Positions 53,419-62,695 of a DNA stretch of 64,000 nucleotides are shown one piece after another. The stretch spans positions 1 to 64,000 of the forward strand of contig NZ_NFVA01000018.1 in the NCBI RefSeq assembly GCF_002264395.1, written 5' to 3'. The translations under genes and the position numbers were made by a program. The notes under the pieces are model-generated. The model did not search any database and had not been told where the DNA came from. It saw only the letters and a list, made by a program, of their open reading frames with translations. Position 1 is the stretch's first letter, and the number at the start of each line of letters is the position of its first letter. The stretch comes from Paenibacillus sp. VTT E-133291 (lineage in GTDB: Bacteria; Bacillota; Bacilli; Paenibacillales; Paenibacillaceae).

Positions 53419-53970
53419 TTACGATCTTCGGGTGGAATGCGGCTGGCGCGCGCGCGGAGGTCCTAGAATCTCCGCCCAAACCACACCATTGCGCAACTCA
53501 CCCCTATTCGCTGTTCTATTTGACTCGACAGCTGTGTCAGAGGATGTGCTCTTCGTCTTCTCCGATTTGGAATCTGCTCCCGCGATTCCATCAAAAGCAG
53601 CTTGAATACGCCGCACCTCTTCTTGCATTTTTTGCGTGCGCAATTCAACTCCGTCATCAGCGTGCTCCAAAGACATACCTTCTCCAGTAGAATAATCTGG
53701 TGTCGGGATGTACGCAGGCTCTGGAAAGGCAGGTGATGCATCATACTCGCGGGAGGATGTAGTCACAGGAGTTGGAAACCCACTCCTAGACTGTTCAGGG
53801 TGGTCTCCGCTCCCATCCACATCCTTATTACGACGTAAAGGATTCTCATCTCCTCCACCAAAAGTGGGCATTCCTCCACGTGTAGCACCTTTAGGTTTGT
53901 TCTTCGCAGCCTTGTTCACATTGGATACAATCGCGAAGATAATTACCGCAACGATATAGATCCAGCTCAT
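53419..53970 (-). CDS. Single-pass membrane protein of unknown function, floA-linked
   Basis: 183 aa. One N-terminal helix (about 3-17) leads into a long polar, Pro/Ser/Gly-rich, probably disordered cytoplasmic region. A short predicted coiled coil (ELRTQKMQEEVRRIQAAFDGIAG, about 110-132) and a conserved-looking end (RNGVVWAEILGPPRARQPH) follow. Starts 18 bp after floA, so likely co-transcribed; it takes the position of B. subtilis yqfB but does not resemble it. The topology suggests a FloA-raft accessory; this is inference. Confidence 0.65.
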   Translation of the reverse strand: MSWIYIVAVIIFAIVSNVNKAAKNKPKGATRGGMPTFGGGDENPLRRNKDVDGSGDHPEQSRSGFPTPVTTSSREYDASPAFPEPAYIPTPDYSTGEGMSLEHADDGVELRTQKMQEEVRRIQAAFDGIAGADSKSEKTKSTSSDTAVESNRTANRGELRNGVVWAEILGPPRARQPHSTRRS

Positions 53971-53988
53971 GGAGATTCACATCCCCTT

Positions 53989-54990
53989 TTATTTATTATT
54001 GTTAGGACGGTTATTGTCGTCCTGATCATTCATTTTGCCGAGGGAGCCTCGCATTTGTGTATCCGCCTCGATATTTTTGATGTTCATGTAGTCCATCACA
54101 CCGATTTGACCATTTCTGAGCGCCTCTGCCATCGCCATAGGCACCTGAGATTCAGCTTCCACAACAAGCGCCTTCATTTCAACAACGCGTGCCTTCATCT
54201 CTTGCTCATGAGCGACAGCCATTGCTCTGCGTTCTTCAGCCTTAGCTTGTGCAATACGTTTATCCGCTTCTGCTTGTTCGGTTTGAAGATAAGCACCGAT
54301 GTTCTTACCTACATCGATATCCGCAATATCAATGGAGAGGATCTCAAAAGCCGTACCGGAATCCAAACCTTTGGCCAAAACTGTACGTGAGATCGAATCC
54401 GGATTCTCCAAAACATCTTTATGCGAATCACTCGAACCTACCGTAGTTACAATCCCTTCACCGACCCGGGCAATAATCGTTTCTTCACCTGCACCACCAA
54501 CGAGACGGTCAATATTAGCACGAACAGTAACCCTTGCTTTTACTTTAACCTCAATACCATTCTTAGCTACAGCCGCTACAATAGGTGTTTCGATCACACG
54601 TGGATTTACACTCATCTGAACGGCCAGAAGTACGTCACGTCCTGCGAGGTCAATTGCTGCTGCGCGAGTGAATTCCAAAGGAATGTCTGCACGCTGAGCG
54701 GCAATCAGGGCATTAACCACCCGGTCTACATTACCACCAGCGAGATAGTGACTCTCCAGTTGATTAATGTTAAGTCCAAGACCAGCTTTTGTCGCTTTAA
54801 TCATAGGATTAACAATCCGACTTGGTGTTACACGACGCAGTCTCATCGCTACTAACGTAATAATACTAATTCTAACCCCTGACGCCAATGCAGAAATCCA
54901 GAGCATGACCGGGAAGAAGCTTAAAAAGACACTCAACAAAATAACTACGACTACCGCAATCAACAAAAAAGTAATTAAAGATGCTTCCAT
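53989..54990 (-). CDS. floA: Flotillin-like protein FloA
   Basis: 333 aa. An N-terminal membrane hairpin (about 5-50) is followed by an SPFH/PHB-like domain (about 60-230; [24 protein letters not shown]) and a charged Ala/Glu-rich coiled coil ([22 protein letters not shown], about 235-300), the FloA (YqfA) pattern. It organises functional membrane microdomains that affect membrane fluidity and signalling. It directly follows an NfeD-type protease, the classic flotillin-NfeD pairing. GGAGG precedes the ATG. Confidence 0.93.
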   Translation of the reverse strand: MEASLITFLLIAVVVVILLSVFLSFFPVMLWISALASGVRISIITLVAMRLRRVTPSRIVNPMIKATKAGLGLNINQLESHYLAGGNVDRVVNALIAAQRADIPLEFTRAAAIDLAGRDVLLAVQMSVNPRVIETPIVAAVAKNGIEVKVKARVTVRANIDRLVGGAGEETIIARVGEGIVTTVGSSDSHKDVLENPDSISRTVLAKGLDSGTAFEILSIDIADIDVGKNIGAYLQTEQAEADKRIAQAKAEERRAMAVAHEQEMKARVVEMKALVVEAESQVPMAMAEALRNGQIGVMDYMNIKNIEADTQMRGSLGKMNDQDDNNRPNNNK

Positions 54991-55053
54991 AACTTTACAA
55001 CCTCCAGTAAATTATTGTGGAGCTACTATTCGCCATACCTTTTATCTTTTACC

Positions 55054-56439
55054 TTATTCCTTAATTTCCTTCACCACAATCCGTCCGCCCTCAACTTTTA
55101 CAACAGAGACCGGGGCATTAACGCTAATAAAGCTGCCTTCTGTAACGACATCTACCCGCTCGCCGCCAATCATAGCCGTTCCGGATGGACGAAGTGGTGT
55201 AATACTGTTTCCTATAGCTCCAACTAAGCTTAACTTCTCTTCAACAGGTACAAATCCCTGATCTTTGGAGAGCGTATCCTTCAAAATAAACCTATTCCAA
55301 ATTCCACGTTCTTTAAATGCGACAGCCACAATCACAATGACAACTGTTGCAGCCGCGAATGCGATACCGAGACTAAACAATGCATGTGTGAAGCTGTATG
55401 CTGCGCGTACGACACCTGCCACAAGGCTGACGGAACCTAGTATCCCCAATATCCCAAAGCTCGGCACGAACAGCTCCAGCACAAGCATGACAAGTCCGAT
55501 AATGAACAAAAGCCAAGTCTCTGATCCGGCAAACCCTGCTACAGAATTTCCGAAAAAATATAAAACAAAGGCTAATGTCCCAATAATCCCAGGTGCACCG
55601 AAGCCCGGAACGATCAACTCAATCACAATGCCTGTAATCCCGATGAATAGCAGAATCGTCATAATAATCGGATTTGTCAGAAATTGCGACATTTTCTCGG
55701 CACCCGTATGCTCCACACGAAAAATATCATCTGTAGTATAACCTAACCAAGTAATTGCCTCTTCTGGAGTGGTTGTAATTTGATCAGCATAACCAGCTTT
55801 TAAAGCTTCGTCACTAGACAAGGCAATAATTTCGCCCTGCGCTTTAGATACGCCTAGATCTGGCTTATCCACAACCAAATTACTATCGACCATTCCCGCA
55901 GCAATATCAGGATCACGCTCATTTAAAGCAGCGGCTCCAATCATTTTTGATTTCCAGTAGGACACCATCTTCGCGTCTTCTACTTTCTGGCCGCCACTAT
56001 CTACTAGAGATGCAGAACCGATCATGCTGCCCGGCTTCATGATGATTGCACCTGCGTTAAGTGCTATGTAACTGCCTGCGGAAGCGGCATCACCTTTAAT
56101 AAAAGCTGCGGTAGGTATGTCACTATCTCTTACCATCGTCCCAATCTGTTCTGCTGAACTCACCAGTCCCCCCGGTGTATCCACTTCCAGTACAATTAGA
56201 ACCGCTCCATAATTAGCAGCTTCTGCGAATCCTCTTTCCAAAAAGCTTTGCAGACCTCTTTCAATTTTTTGATCAACCGGAATAATAAACACCGGGCCTT
56301 TCTTCATCTCACCATTCGCAGCCTTTGGTGCTTTTGGCACGGTTACATCAGCGCTTACATTCGGGATAAACGGCGTTAAGAGCAGTAGCAGTAAAACAAC
56401 CGGAATGCTGGCTAACATAATTTTCCGTAATCTTTTCAA
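55054..56439 (-). CDS. yqeZ: NfeD-family membrane-bound serine protease (YqeZ-like)
   Basis: 461 aa. A signal peptide/helix (about 5-30), a ClpP-class protease domain (about 45-235) with catalytic serine in DAASAGSYIALNAG, then four to five membrane helices (about 245-370) and a C-terminal NfeDC OB-fold (about 385-460: GAIGNSITPLRPSG). It starts with TTG at 56439, with GGGAGG eight bases away. Full-length NfeD proteins operate with flotillins, here floA 63 bp downstream; in B. subtilis yqeZ-yqfA is stress-induced and linked to antibiotic resistance. Confidence 0.9.
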   Translation of the reverse strand: MKRLRKIMLASIPVVLLLLLLTPFIPNVSADVTVPKAPKAANGEMKKGPVFIIPVDQKIERGLQSFLERGFAEAANYGAVLIVLEVDTPGGLVSSAEQIGTMVRDSDIPTAAFIKGDAASAGSYIALNAGAIIMKPGSMIGSASLVDSGGQKVEDAKMVSYWKSKMIGAAALNERDPDIAAGMVDSNLVVDKPDLGVSKAQGEIIALSSDEALKAGYADQITTTPEEAITWLGYTTDDIFRVEHTGAEKMSQFLTNPIIMTILLFIGITGIVIELIVPGFGAPGIIGTLAFVLYFFGNSVAGFAGSETWLLFIIGLVMLVLELFVPSFGILGILGSVSLVAGVVRAAYSFTHALFSLGIAFAAATVVIVIVAVAFKERGIWNRFILKDTLSKDQGFVPVEEKLSLVGAIGNSITPLRPSGTAMIGGERVDVVTEGSFISVNAPVSVVKVEGGRIVVKEIKE

Positions 56440-56557
56440 TGTTTTTACCTCCCTTCTTCAATTTGACCCGGGACACATACACTTTATTACGTTGTCAGCG
56501 TAATTACGTTTCAAAACAAAGAAAAGCACCCCTTTTGCAAGGGGTGCTGGCGCTATA

Positions 56558-57001
56558 TTATTGCAGAAATTGCTGAACCGCTTGGTTCACGAGTTTACCA
56601 TCGGCGCGACCTTTGACCTTAGGCATCAGTGCGCTCATGACCTTACCCATTTCACTTTTCGAAGAAGCACCGGTTTCCTGGATGGTCTGCTGTACAATTG
56701 CTTTAATTTCTTCTTCGGAAAGTTGCTCGGGAAGATACTTAATAATAATCTCGATTTCTGCCTTCGTACTCGCGGCAAGCTCATCGCGACCCGCTGATTC
56801 AAATTCTTGGAGGGCATCTTTGCGCTGTTTGATTTCACGACTAAGGATATCAAGCACTTCGTTGTCGTCCAATGTTCTCTTCAAATCTATTTCAAGATAC
56901 TTTATTGTAGAACGAACCATTCGAATCGTGGAGAGCGTGAACTTGTCCTTACTCTTCATCGCTTGCTTCATATCTTCGTTCAATCTCTCGCTAAGATTCA
57001 T
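56558..57001 (-). CDS. yqeY: GatB/YqeY domain protein
   Basis: 147 aa, one helical GatB/YqeY domain: NEDMKQAMKSKDKFTLSTIRMVRSTIKYLEIDLKR at the start and GKVMSALMPKVKGRADGKLVNQAVQQFL at the end. It is related to the tRNA-binding tail of the amidotransferase GatB, but its role in the rpsU operon is not settled. AGGAGG precedes the ATG. It directly follows rpsU, a widely conserved pair. Confidence 0.92.
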   Translation of the reverse strand: MNLSERLNEDMKQAMKSKDKFTLSTIRMVRSTIKYLEIDLKRTLDDNEVLDILSREIKQRKDALQEFESAGRDELAASTKAEIEIIIKYLPEQLSEEEIKAIVQQTIQETGASSKSEMGKVMSALMPKVKGRADGKLVNQAVQQFLQ

Positions 57002-57016
57002 GCGTGGGTAATCCTC

Positions 57017-57190
57017 CTAAAACTTTCTCTTACGAGCAGCCTCAGACTTCAGCTTTTTCTTAACGCTTGGCTTTTCGTAATGTTTGCGTTTCTTCACCTC
57101 AGCCAAGACACCATCTTTTGCGATGGAACGTTTAAAGCGACGAAGTGCAGCATCAATTGTCTCGTTTTTGCGAACTTTCGTTTCAGACAC
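57017..57190 (-). CDS. rpsU: 30S ribosomal protein S21
   Basis: 57 aa, exactly the usual Firmicute length. A short acidic start ([22 protein letters not shown]) is followed by a strongly basic tail ([14 protein letters not shown]). It begins with GTG at 57190, preceded by GGAGGGAGGGG. A sigma-A promoter lies at 57248-57277. Unlike E. coli, where rpsU heads dnaG-rpoD, here it is separate and paired with yqeY. Confidence 0.97.
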   Translation of the reverse strand: MSETKVRKNETIDAALRRFKRSIAKDGVLAEVKKRKHYEKPSVKKKLKSEAARKRKF

Positions 57191-57247
57191 AGTTTCCCCT
57201 CCCTCCGACCATACCGTCCAAGAGCATAACACGGTTTATCAAATTCC

Positions 57248-57277
57248 ATTATAGGTCAAACGGAAATAGGGTGTCAA
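57248..57277 (-). promoter_or_regulatory. Predicted sigma-A promoter of rpsU-yqeY
   Basis: Perfect TTGACA (57272-57277) and perfect TATAAT (57248-57253) on the minus strand, spacer 18 bp, about 60 bp upstream of the rpsU start. A strong promoter as expected for a ribosomal protein. Confidence 0.82.
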
Positions 57278-57329
57278 CCTTCGTGTTATTCTTTTTTTCT
57301 GGCAAGTTCTTCAACATTTAATGATTGTA

Positions 57330-57689
57330 CTATGCGTGAGAAGCTGAGTTTCCTGTGAGAGCTCCCAGCTTGGCCCCACCAAGCAAGTGATAATGAAGAT
57401 GAGGCACAGCTTGTCCACTATCAGGACCACAATTATTGATCAAACGATAACCAGACTCGGCAATCCCAAGGTCGATAGCGATCTGTTGCGCTACACTGTG
57501 AATTTCCGCAATTAACGGAAGATCCTCAGGTGTGACATCATTCATGGAAGCAATGAACTTCTTTGGAATGATCAACACATGTACCGGTGCAGCCGGCTCG
57601 ATGTCGTAGAATGCAAGAATACGTTCGTTCTCAAATACTTTTTTGGAAGGAATAGTACCCTCAATAATTTTGCTAAACACGGTCTCCAT
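57330..57689 (-). CDS. hinT: HIT family protein (HinT-like nucleotide hydrolase)
   Basis: 119 aa. The histidine triad PHLHYHLLGG at the C-terminus and the nucleotide-binding PAAPVHVLIIPKKF are both present; the fold ends shortly after. HinT enzymes hydrolyse adenosine phosphoramidates and act as homodimers. The start is ATG at 57689 with AGGAGG nine bases upstream; a longer reading would add 12 residues without a site. It is monocistronic, upstream of the rpsU promoter. Confidence 0.92.
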   Translation of the reverse strand: METVFSKIIEGTIPSKKVFENERILAFYDIEPAAPVHVLIIPKKFIASMNDVTPEDLPLIAEIHSVAQQIAIDLGIAESGYRLINNCGPDSGQAVPHLHYHLLGGAKLGALTGNSASHA

Positions 57690-58054
57690 AGAGTGCTTGC
57701 CTCCTAAAAATTGGTGAAATTTCACTTCATCATAAGATAATCATACAGGATAATCACCAATTACGAAAGACGCTAGAAGATTCAACATCCGCACGCTAGA
57801 GCTGTATCTATTACAGAATGAAATCCATTAACCATTGAAGTGGAGCTATATATACACCCGTAGGGTTAAAAAGGCAAAAAAAAGAGAAACACCCTTCACA
57901 GCTTATAAAGCTGATTCGGCGGCGGACGTATGAAAAGGATTAAATTCCCGGTCATACGTCCGCCGAGGTGTTTCTAAAGTAATGTCGGCTTAGCTGTATT
58001 ATAACAGTGCGTTGATGCTGTATCTGTGATATCGATCACACGGTTTAAAACACT
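57690..58054. other. Intergenic region between sbcC and hinT
   Basis: 365 bp without a gene. It contains a perfect TGTGA-N6-TCACA palindrome at 58025-58040, the branched structure at 57873-57976, and AT-rich sequence that presumably holds the hinT promoter, which I cannot pinpoint. Confidence 0.6.
57873..57976 (-). terminator. Branched (three-way junction) terminator-like RNA structure after sbcC
   Basis: On the minus strand AGAAACACC (57967-57975) pairs with GGGTGTTTCT (57885-57894), closing a junction that holds a perfect 14-bp hairpin (CGGCGGACGTATGA with TCATACGTCCGCCG) and a smaller one (CAGCTT with AAGCTG). The outer stem is followed by CTTTTTTTTG. The layout fits a terminator for sbcC with an embedded branch, or the 3' end of a small RNA. 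Confidence 0.75.
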
Positions 58055-61000
58055 TCACATTTTTTCCAAAAGGATACGAGATCCCCCTCCACCTTGTTCA
58101 GCAGGAACTATCACCAGCTTGCGTGGCAACCTTGCACGAAGCTCTGGAACGTGGCTGATAATACCGACAGACAGCTGGTCATTATGCAACCTTTCAAGTG
58201 AAGTAATCACTGTATCCAGCAGCTCTGGATCGAGAGTACCAAAGCCTTCATCCAGGAAGAAAAATTGCAACGGATATTGCCCACGCAGCTGGATCTGAGC
58301 TGAAAGAGCAAGTGCCAGCGAAAGGGATGTTAGGAAGGTCTCTCCACCAGACAGGGTGGAGACAGGTCTTCTCACCCCGCCGTTCCCGTCATCACGGATC
58401 ACAAAGCCGCCACCCGAATCAACCTCCAATGCATAACGCTGCTTACTCAGGAATCGAAGCCGCTGAGAAGCGGACTGACACACCTGCATCAATTGTTCCT
58501 CAGCAATGTACTCAACAAAGGCGTTCCCGCGTAAGACCGTCTGTAGTTTGGAGAGTTGATCTTGCATAGAAGCGTGCTCAATCCGCTCTGCTTCAAGCTC
58601 CATCCAGCGGATATGCCGATGCCGCAGGTCCTCCAGATCACGCTCTGCACGTGCTCTTGCCTGAAGAGATATTTCATCCTCCGCCTTGCTTTCTCTTAAG
58701 GTCCTTTGACTTTCTTGCCATTCTTCTTCACTTAAGCTGGCCCCGTCAAGCTTCTCTTCAATGTTACGCAGTTGCAACGAGACCTCAGTTTCTTCGGCAC
58801 GATGAGCACGTACGCGGGAAGATGCCATTTCCCGTTCTTCAGAAGTGAGCGCTGCTCCTTCAACCTCAGCGGCTGAACTAAACATTGAAGAAGCCAAGCT
58901 TTGTTCCCATTGACTGGAAGCTGCTACGTAATGTTCACGCGCAGATTCTGCAGCCTGGCGTGTAATTGCTGCTTCCTTAACCTCATGCTGAGCCTTCTCC
59001 GCCGCCGCGAGATGTAACTGCTTGCTTGTCTCCAGAGCAGTTAACAATTCCTGCAGACGTCCTTCACATTCCGCTAGAAGAGGAGCAGCAGCACGGCCAT
59101 TCGTCCACTCCAGTAAACGCTGATCTTTTTCACGCTGCAATTCTTCCTTGCCTTCGATCTGTGTGATCGATTGAGCCAGCTCTTTATCCAGCCCCGTTAT
59201 GGTCTCTTGAAGGTTCTGCACCGAAGCATTTTTCTCCTCCAGAAACTTGACGCTGATATCAAGACGAGATCTAATTTCTTCAGCTTGTGCATCCTTCGCT
59301 AACAGATCACGATAAGCTTGTTCCACTTCTCCAGGTGCCAGATCCGGGAACTGCTGTGTCCAGTTCTGCCGCATAGCCGTTAGCTGGGCGCTTAGTTCCT
59401 CAGCTTTGGCAGCGATTCCTTCTACCCAGCTCCGTTCACCTGTGACACCTGCCGCTTCTTTGAGGCACAACTGCTGGACCTCCTGCATCGTTTGCTGCCA
59501 CTGTACCGCAATTCGGCGTAGCTCGCCTGACTGTCCTTTTAATGCCAAAAGTGCAGCTTCAAGTTCTGCCAAGGCTTTTTCATCTGGAACGGACACATCG
59601 GTTGAGGAAACCTCAGTAATGCTGACTTCTGTACCAGCAGCTGCAGGGTGATTTGCCGCTTCGATGACTTCATTTCCAAATACCTGCTCCAGCCATATTT
59701 GATCCTGTTCACGAAGACCGCGGAACAAATGACGAGCTTCCAAAGCCCGTCTGGACAATGCGCGAACTTGCTGAAGCTTCATTTCCAGTTCCTGTTGCTC
59801 TAAGCTATCCTGCAATAATGCAGGTGCAGGATGATGCTCGCTGCCGCATACCGGGCAGGGATGTCCTTCTTCCAGCTCCTTAGCTAGCGCTAAAGACAGT
59901 CTGTGAAGCTCTTGATCCTTCATAGCTGCTTCCAAAGCACTGACATGTTGCTCCAGGTGCTCCGCTGCGGCACGCGCAGCTTCTTCTGTCGCCAGCAGCT
60001 TCTCTTGATGTACCGCTGCCTCGCGGATCAGTTGCCCGCGAGCAGCTTCCTGCAGTTCGCGACGGCCCTCGGCCTCCGCGAGTCGCGCCTGCGCAGCCGC
60101 GAGAGCAGCGGCACGCTCGCGGCGCTCCTTCTCCGCCTTATCCCACTGGGATTCGGCGGAGTGCAGCCCTTGCAGTCTCTGCATCGCTTCTTGCAGAGAC
60201 TGCCGCTCCTGGGAGCGGACACCGAGCGGCTGCAAGCTCTGCTGCAGCTCTTGCTGGCGCTTTTGGCCCTTGGCCAAAAGCTCACGCTCCCGGGCCATGC
60301 CCTCCCGCAGCTCCGCTAGCTTGCGGGAGGCCTCTTCGCGGCGCTCGCGCAGAGCCGCGAGTTCGCGCCGTAGCGCGCTGAGCTCGGACTCGAGCTCCAG
60401 CGCGCGGCGGTAGGTGCCGGCCCCCTCCCGGAGGGCCGGCTCTTCCGCTGCAAGCGCGGCCTGCGCAGCAGCCGCGGCGGCAGCGGCATGCACCGCCTTC
60501 TGCTCGGCGGCGGCGGCCAGCACCTCTTGGCCCTCCGCGCGGGCCAATCGGCTCTTAAAGGCTTCTTCCGCGCTTCGCCATGCTTTCAGCGCAGGAAGCC
60601 TAGCCTCGGCCTCGTCAGCTTGGCCGAGCTTCCGTTCAAGGAGGAGAATCTCCTCCTCCTTGGCGAGCAGTCCCTGCCGCTGTAGCTCGCGGCGGGTCCG
60701 TTCCTCTTGGAGCTCGCGTATACGCGCGAAACGCTCCGAGACCTGCAGCGCCGCCTCCAGCTTCTGGCGGCATTCCGCAGCATAAAGGGTGGCCTGCTCG
60801 AGGCGCTCCGCCGCTGCCTCTACATCCCCTTTGCCTGCGCTGCCAAGACCCTGCTGCTCAGCAATCAGCGCGCGGAGCGCAGCCTCATTCTCCTTCACCC
60901 GGCGGCTAAGCTTGATTGCCAGCTGATCGCCATACTGTTCCAGATGGAACAGGCGCTGCAGCATTTGCCGACGATCTACGCCACGAAGTGATAAGAATTC

Positions 61001-61471
61001 GGCAAATTTCCCTTGCGGCAATACAACTGCTCTCGTGAAGTCATCCATTTTTAGACCGATATGCTCCTCCACACAGCGCGTAACATCTGCGAGCTTATCC
61101 GCCATAACGTTATCTCCGTCAGCTGTAATTTCGATGAAACGGCTAATCGTGTTGCTGACGGTTTGCTCTCCCGTACGTTTGAATTTACGTTCAACCCGAT
61201 AACGACGTGCCCCCGCGGAAGAAGTGAGCTCAAAGGTAAACGCTACGCTGAGTGAATCTTCAGAGTGGTTCATAATCCCCTGTGTTCCATTAACGGCACG
61301 TTCCACTTTCCCGTACATCGCCAAAGTAATAGCATCCAGCAAGCTAGACTTGCCGCTGCCCGTAGGTCCAAAAATCCCAAACAGACCCGTCTCACACAGA
61401 CTTTCAAAATCTATTTCTTGCATTTCTCTATAACTCTGTAATCCTGCAACTTTTAATAGAATAGGTTTCAC
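58055..61471 (-). CDS. sbcC: ATP-dependent dsDNA exonuclease subunit SbcC
   Basis: 1138 aa, SMC-like. Walker A GPTGSGKSS near 35-43, long coiled coils, the zinc hook CPVCG near residue 535, and a C-terminal half with signature LSGGETFLTSLSLALALS and Walker B FFLDEGFGTLD. With SbcD it opens hairpins and processes DNA ends. It starts with GTG at 61471, one base after the sbcD stop, with GGAGAGG upstream. Part of the coiled coil (about 60050-60800) is strikingly GC- and Ala/Arg/Glu-rich compared with the rest. Confidence 0.94.
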   Translation of the reverse strand: MKPILLKVAGLQSYREMQEIDFESLCETGLFGIFGPTGSGKSSLLDAITLAMYGKVERAVNGTQGIMNHSEDSLSVAFTFELTSSAGARRYRVERKFKRTGEQTVSNTISRFIEITADGDNVMADKLADVTRCVEEHIGLKMDDFTRAVVLPQGKFAEFLSLRGVDRRQMLQRLFHLEQYGDQLAIKLSRRVKENEAALRALIAEQQGLGSAGKGDVEAAAERLEQATLYAAECRQKLEAALQVSERFARIRELQEERTRRELQRQGLLAKEEEILLLERKLGQADEAEARLPALKAWRSAEEAFKSRLARAEGQEVLAAAAEQKAVHAAAAAAAAQAALAAEEPALREGAGTYRRALELESELSALRRELAALRERREEASRKLAELREGMARERELLAKGQKRQQELQQSLQPLGVRSQERQSLQEAMQRLQGLHSAESQWDKAEKERRERAAALAAAQARLAEAEGRRELQEAARGQLIREAAVHQEKLLATEEAARAAAEHLEQHVSALEAAMKDQELHRLSLALAKELEEGHPCPVCGSEHHPAPALLQDSLEQQELEMKLQQVRALSRRALEARHLFRGLREQDQIWLEQVFGNEVIEAANHPAAAGTEVSITEVSSTDVSVPDEKALAELEAALLALKGQSGELRRIAVQWQQTMQEVQQLCLKEAAGVTGERSWVEGIAAKAEELSAQLTAMRQNWTQQFPDLAPGEVEQAYRDLLAKDAQAEEIRSRLDISVKFLEEKNASVQNLQETITGLDKELAQSITQIEGKEELQREKDQRLLEWTNGRAAAPLLAECEGRLQELLTALETSKQLHLAAAEKAQHEVKEAAITRQAAESAREHYVAASSQWEQSLASSMFSSAAEVEGAALTSEEREMASSRVRAHRAEETEVSLQLRNIEEKLDGASLSEEEWQESQRTLRESKAEDEISLQARARAERDLEDLRHRHIRWMELEAERIEHASMQDQLSKLQTVLRGNAFVEYIAEEQLMQVCQSASQRLRFLSKQRYALEVDSGGGFVIRDDGNGGVRRPVSTLSGGETFLTSLSLALALSAQIQLRGQYPLQFFFLDEGFGTLDPELLDTVITSLERLHNDQLSVGIISHVPELRARLPRKLVIVPAEQGGGGSRILLEKM

Positions 61472-61472
61472 C

Positions 61473-62654
61473 TTAGTTCTCCTCTCCTTCCTCTGGCTGA
61501 CGCCGTTCTTCTTCAGTTAGCTGTAAGAACAGCTCTATCAAGCTATCTTCCGGTTCCGCTCCACCTGTCTGACGCTGATAGAATTTACGGAATAATTCTT
61601 GCACCGGCATACGTGAACGGGAAGTCTGTTCAAGCTCCATCTCCATTTGCGGGTAAATGGGACGAATATGAATAATTCCCTCGCGCGACTTGCGCAGGCG
61701 CTGTATATCATTCATCGACATGGCTTCACTAAGCCGAATCTCCAAATCTATAAAAGCAGAAGCATCTCTGCCTTCATCCAGCCATTTATATACCTCCTGC
61801 AATCCACCTGTGGAGCTCCATCTTACAAGCGGACGCCCACAGCGTAGGTAAATTTCTTCGAAGATTGGCTCACCGCCCGGCGCAACATCAATCAGCGTCA
61901 CCGATTTGGCCTGTCCCGCTTCAGAAAAACTGTATGCCAACGGGGATCCACTGTAACGGATCATTCCTTCCCCTTTGACACGCTGAGCGCGATGAAGATG
62001 TCCTAGTGCAGTATATTGCGCTCCACAAGTCAAAGCAGAAGGATCAACGGTATATGCTCCTCCTACCTGAATCGGACGTTCCGAATCACTTTCCACACCA
62101 CCAAGCACATAAATATGGCTCATCGCTAAATTTACGGTCTGCGGCGTAAATTCCCGTCCCAACAGCTGCATGAGCTTGCCTACCCGTGCGCTATAAGCCA
62201 GTCGAAGCTCCTCTTCTCCGCTATCTCCTGCAAGTAGTTCACCGAGACGCGCTTCGGAGGGATAAGGAAGAGCTGCGATTTTGGCGATCTCACCCGTTCG
62301 TGCAGCATGAACAGTCACTGGCTCTGAGGTAGGAAGCCCCACTAATGTAATCCCCTGCCTTAATACAAGCGGTGAAACTGAAGATACGCGCTCCGGTTGA
62401 TCATGGTTTCCGGCGATCACAACAAGGGGCCTGCCCCCTGCAGTCAGCCTTGCGGCAGCCTCATAGAATAGTTGTTCTGAAGCCGCTGGTGGATTAACGG
62501 AATCGTACACATCTCCCGCCATCATTATCAAATCCACCTTATGAAAATCGGCGATTTCCACCAATTCATCTATGAACTGCTCCTGCTCCTTCTGCCGGCT
62601 TCTTCCTTCCAGCGTTCGGCCGAGGTGCCAATCTCCCGTATGCAATATCCGCAT
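61473..62654 (-). CDS. sbcD: dsDNA exonuclease subunit SbcD
   Basis: 393 aa. Calcineurin-like phosphoesterase motifs: HTGDWHLGR (7-15 or so), AGDVYDSVNP, AGNHDQPERV and MSHIYVLGG, followed by the capping domain. It is the Mre11-like nuclease that works with SbcC on DNA ends and hairpins. AGAGGACG precedes the ATG. The addA-sbcD-sbcC order matches B. subtilis. Confidence 0.95.
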   Translation of the reverse strand: MRILHTGDWHLGRTLEGRSRQKEQEQFIDELVEIADFHKVDLIMMAGDVYDSVNPPAASEQLFYEAAARLTAGGRPLVVIAGNHDQPERVSSVSPLVLRQGITLVGLPTSEPVTVHAARTGEIAKIAALPYPSEARLGELLAGDSGEEELRLAYSARVGKLMQLLGREFTPQTVNLAMSHIYVLGGVESDSERPIQVGGAYTVDPSALTCGAQYTALGHLHRAQRVKGEGMIRYSGSPLAYSFSEAGQAKSVTLIDVAPGGEPIFEEIYLRCGRPLVRWSSTGGLQEVYKWLDEGRDASAFIDLEIRLSEAMSMNDIQRLRKSREGIIHIRPIYPQMEMELEQTSRSRMPVQELFRKFYQRQTGGAEPEDSLIELFLQLTEEERRQPEEGEEN

Positions 62655-62695
62655 CTTCGTCCTCTTTCCCCGCTCCTATGCGGTAATGAATAGAT

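Noticed and set aside
60050..60800. Plus-strand Ala-rich frames opposite sbcC as genes
   Set aside because: They are mirror frames produced by the GC-rich coiled-coil codons, with no RBS and no homologous features.
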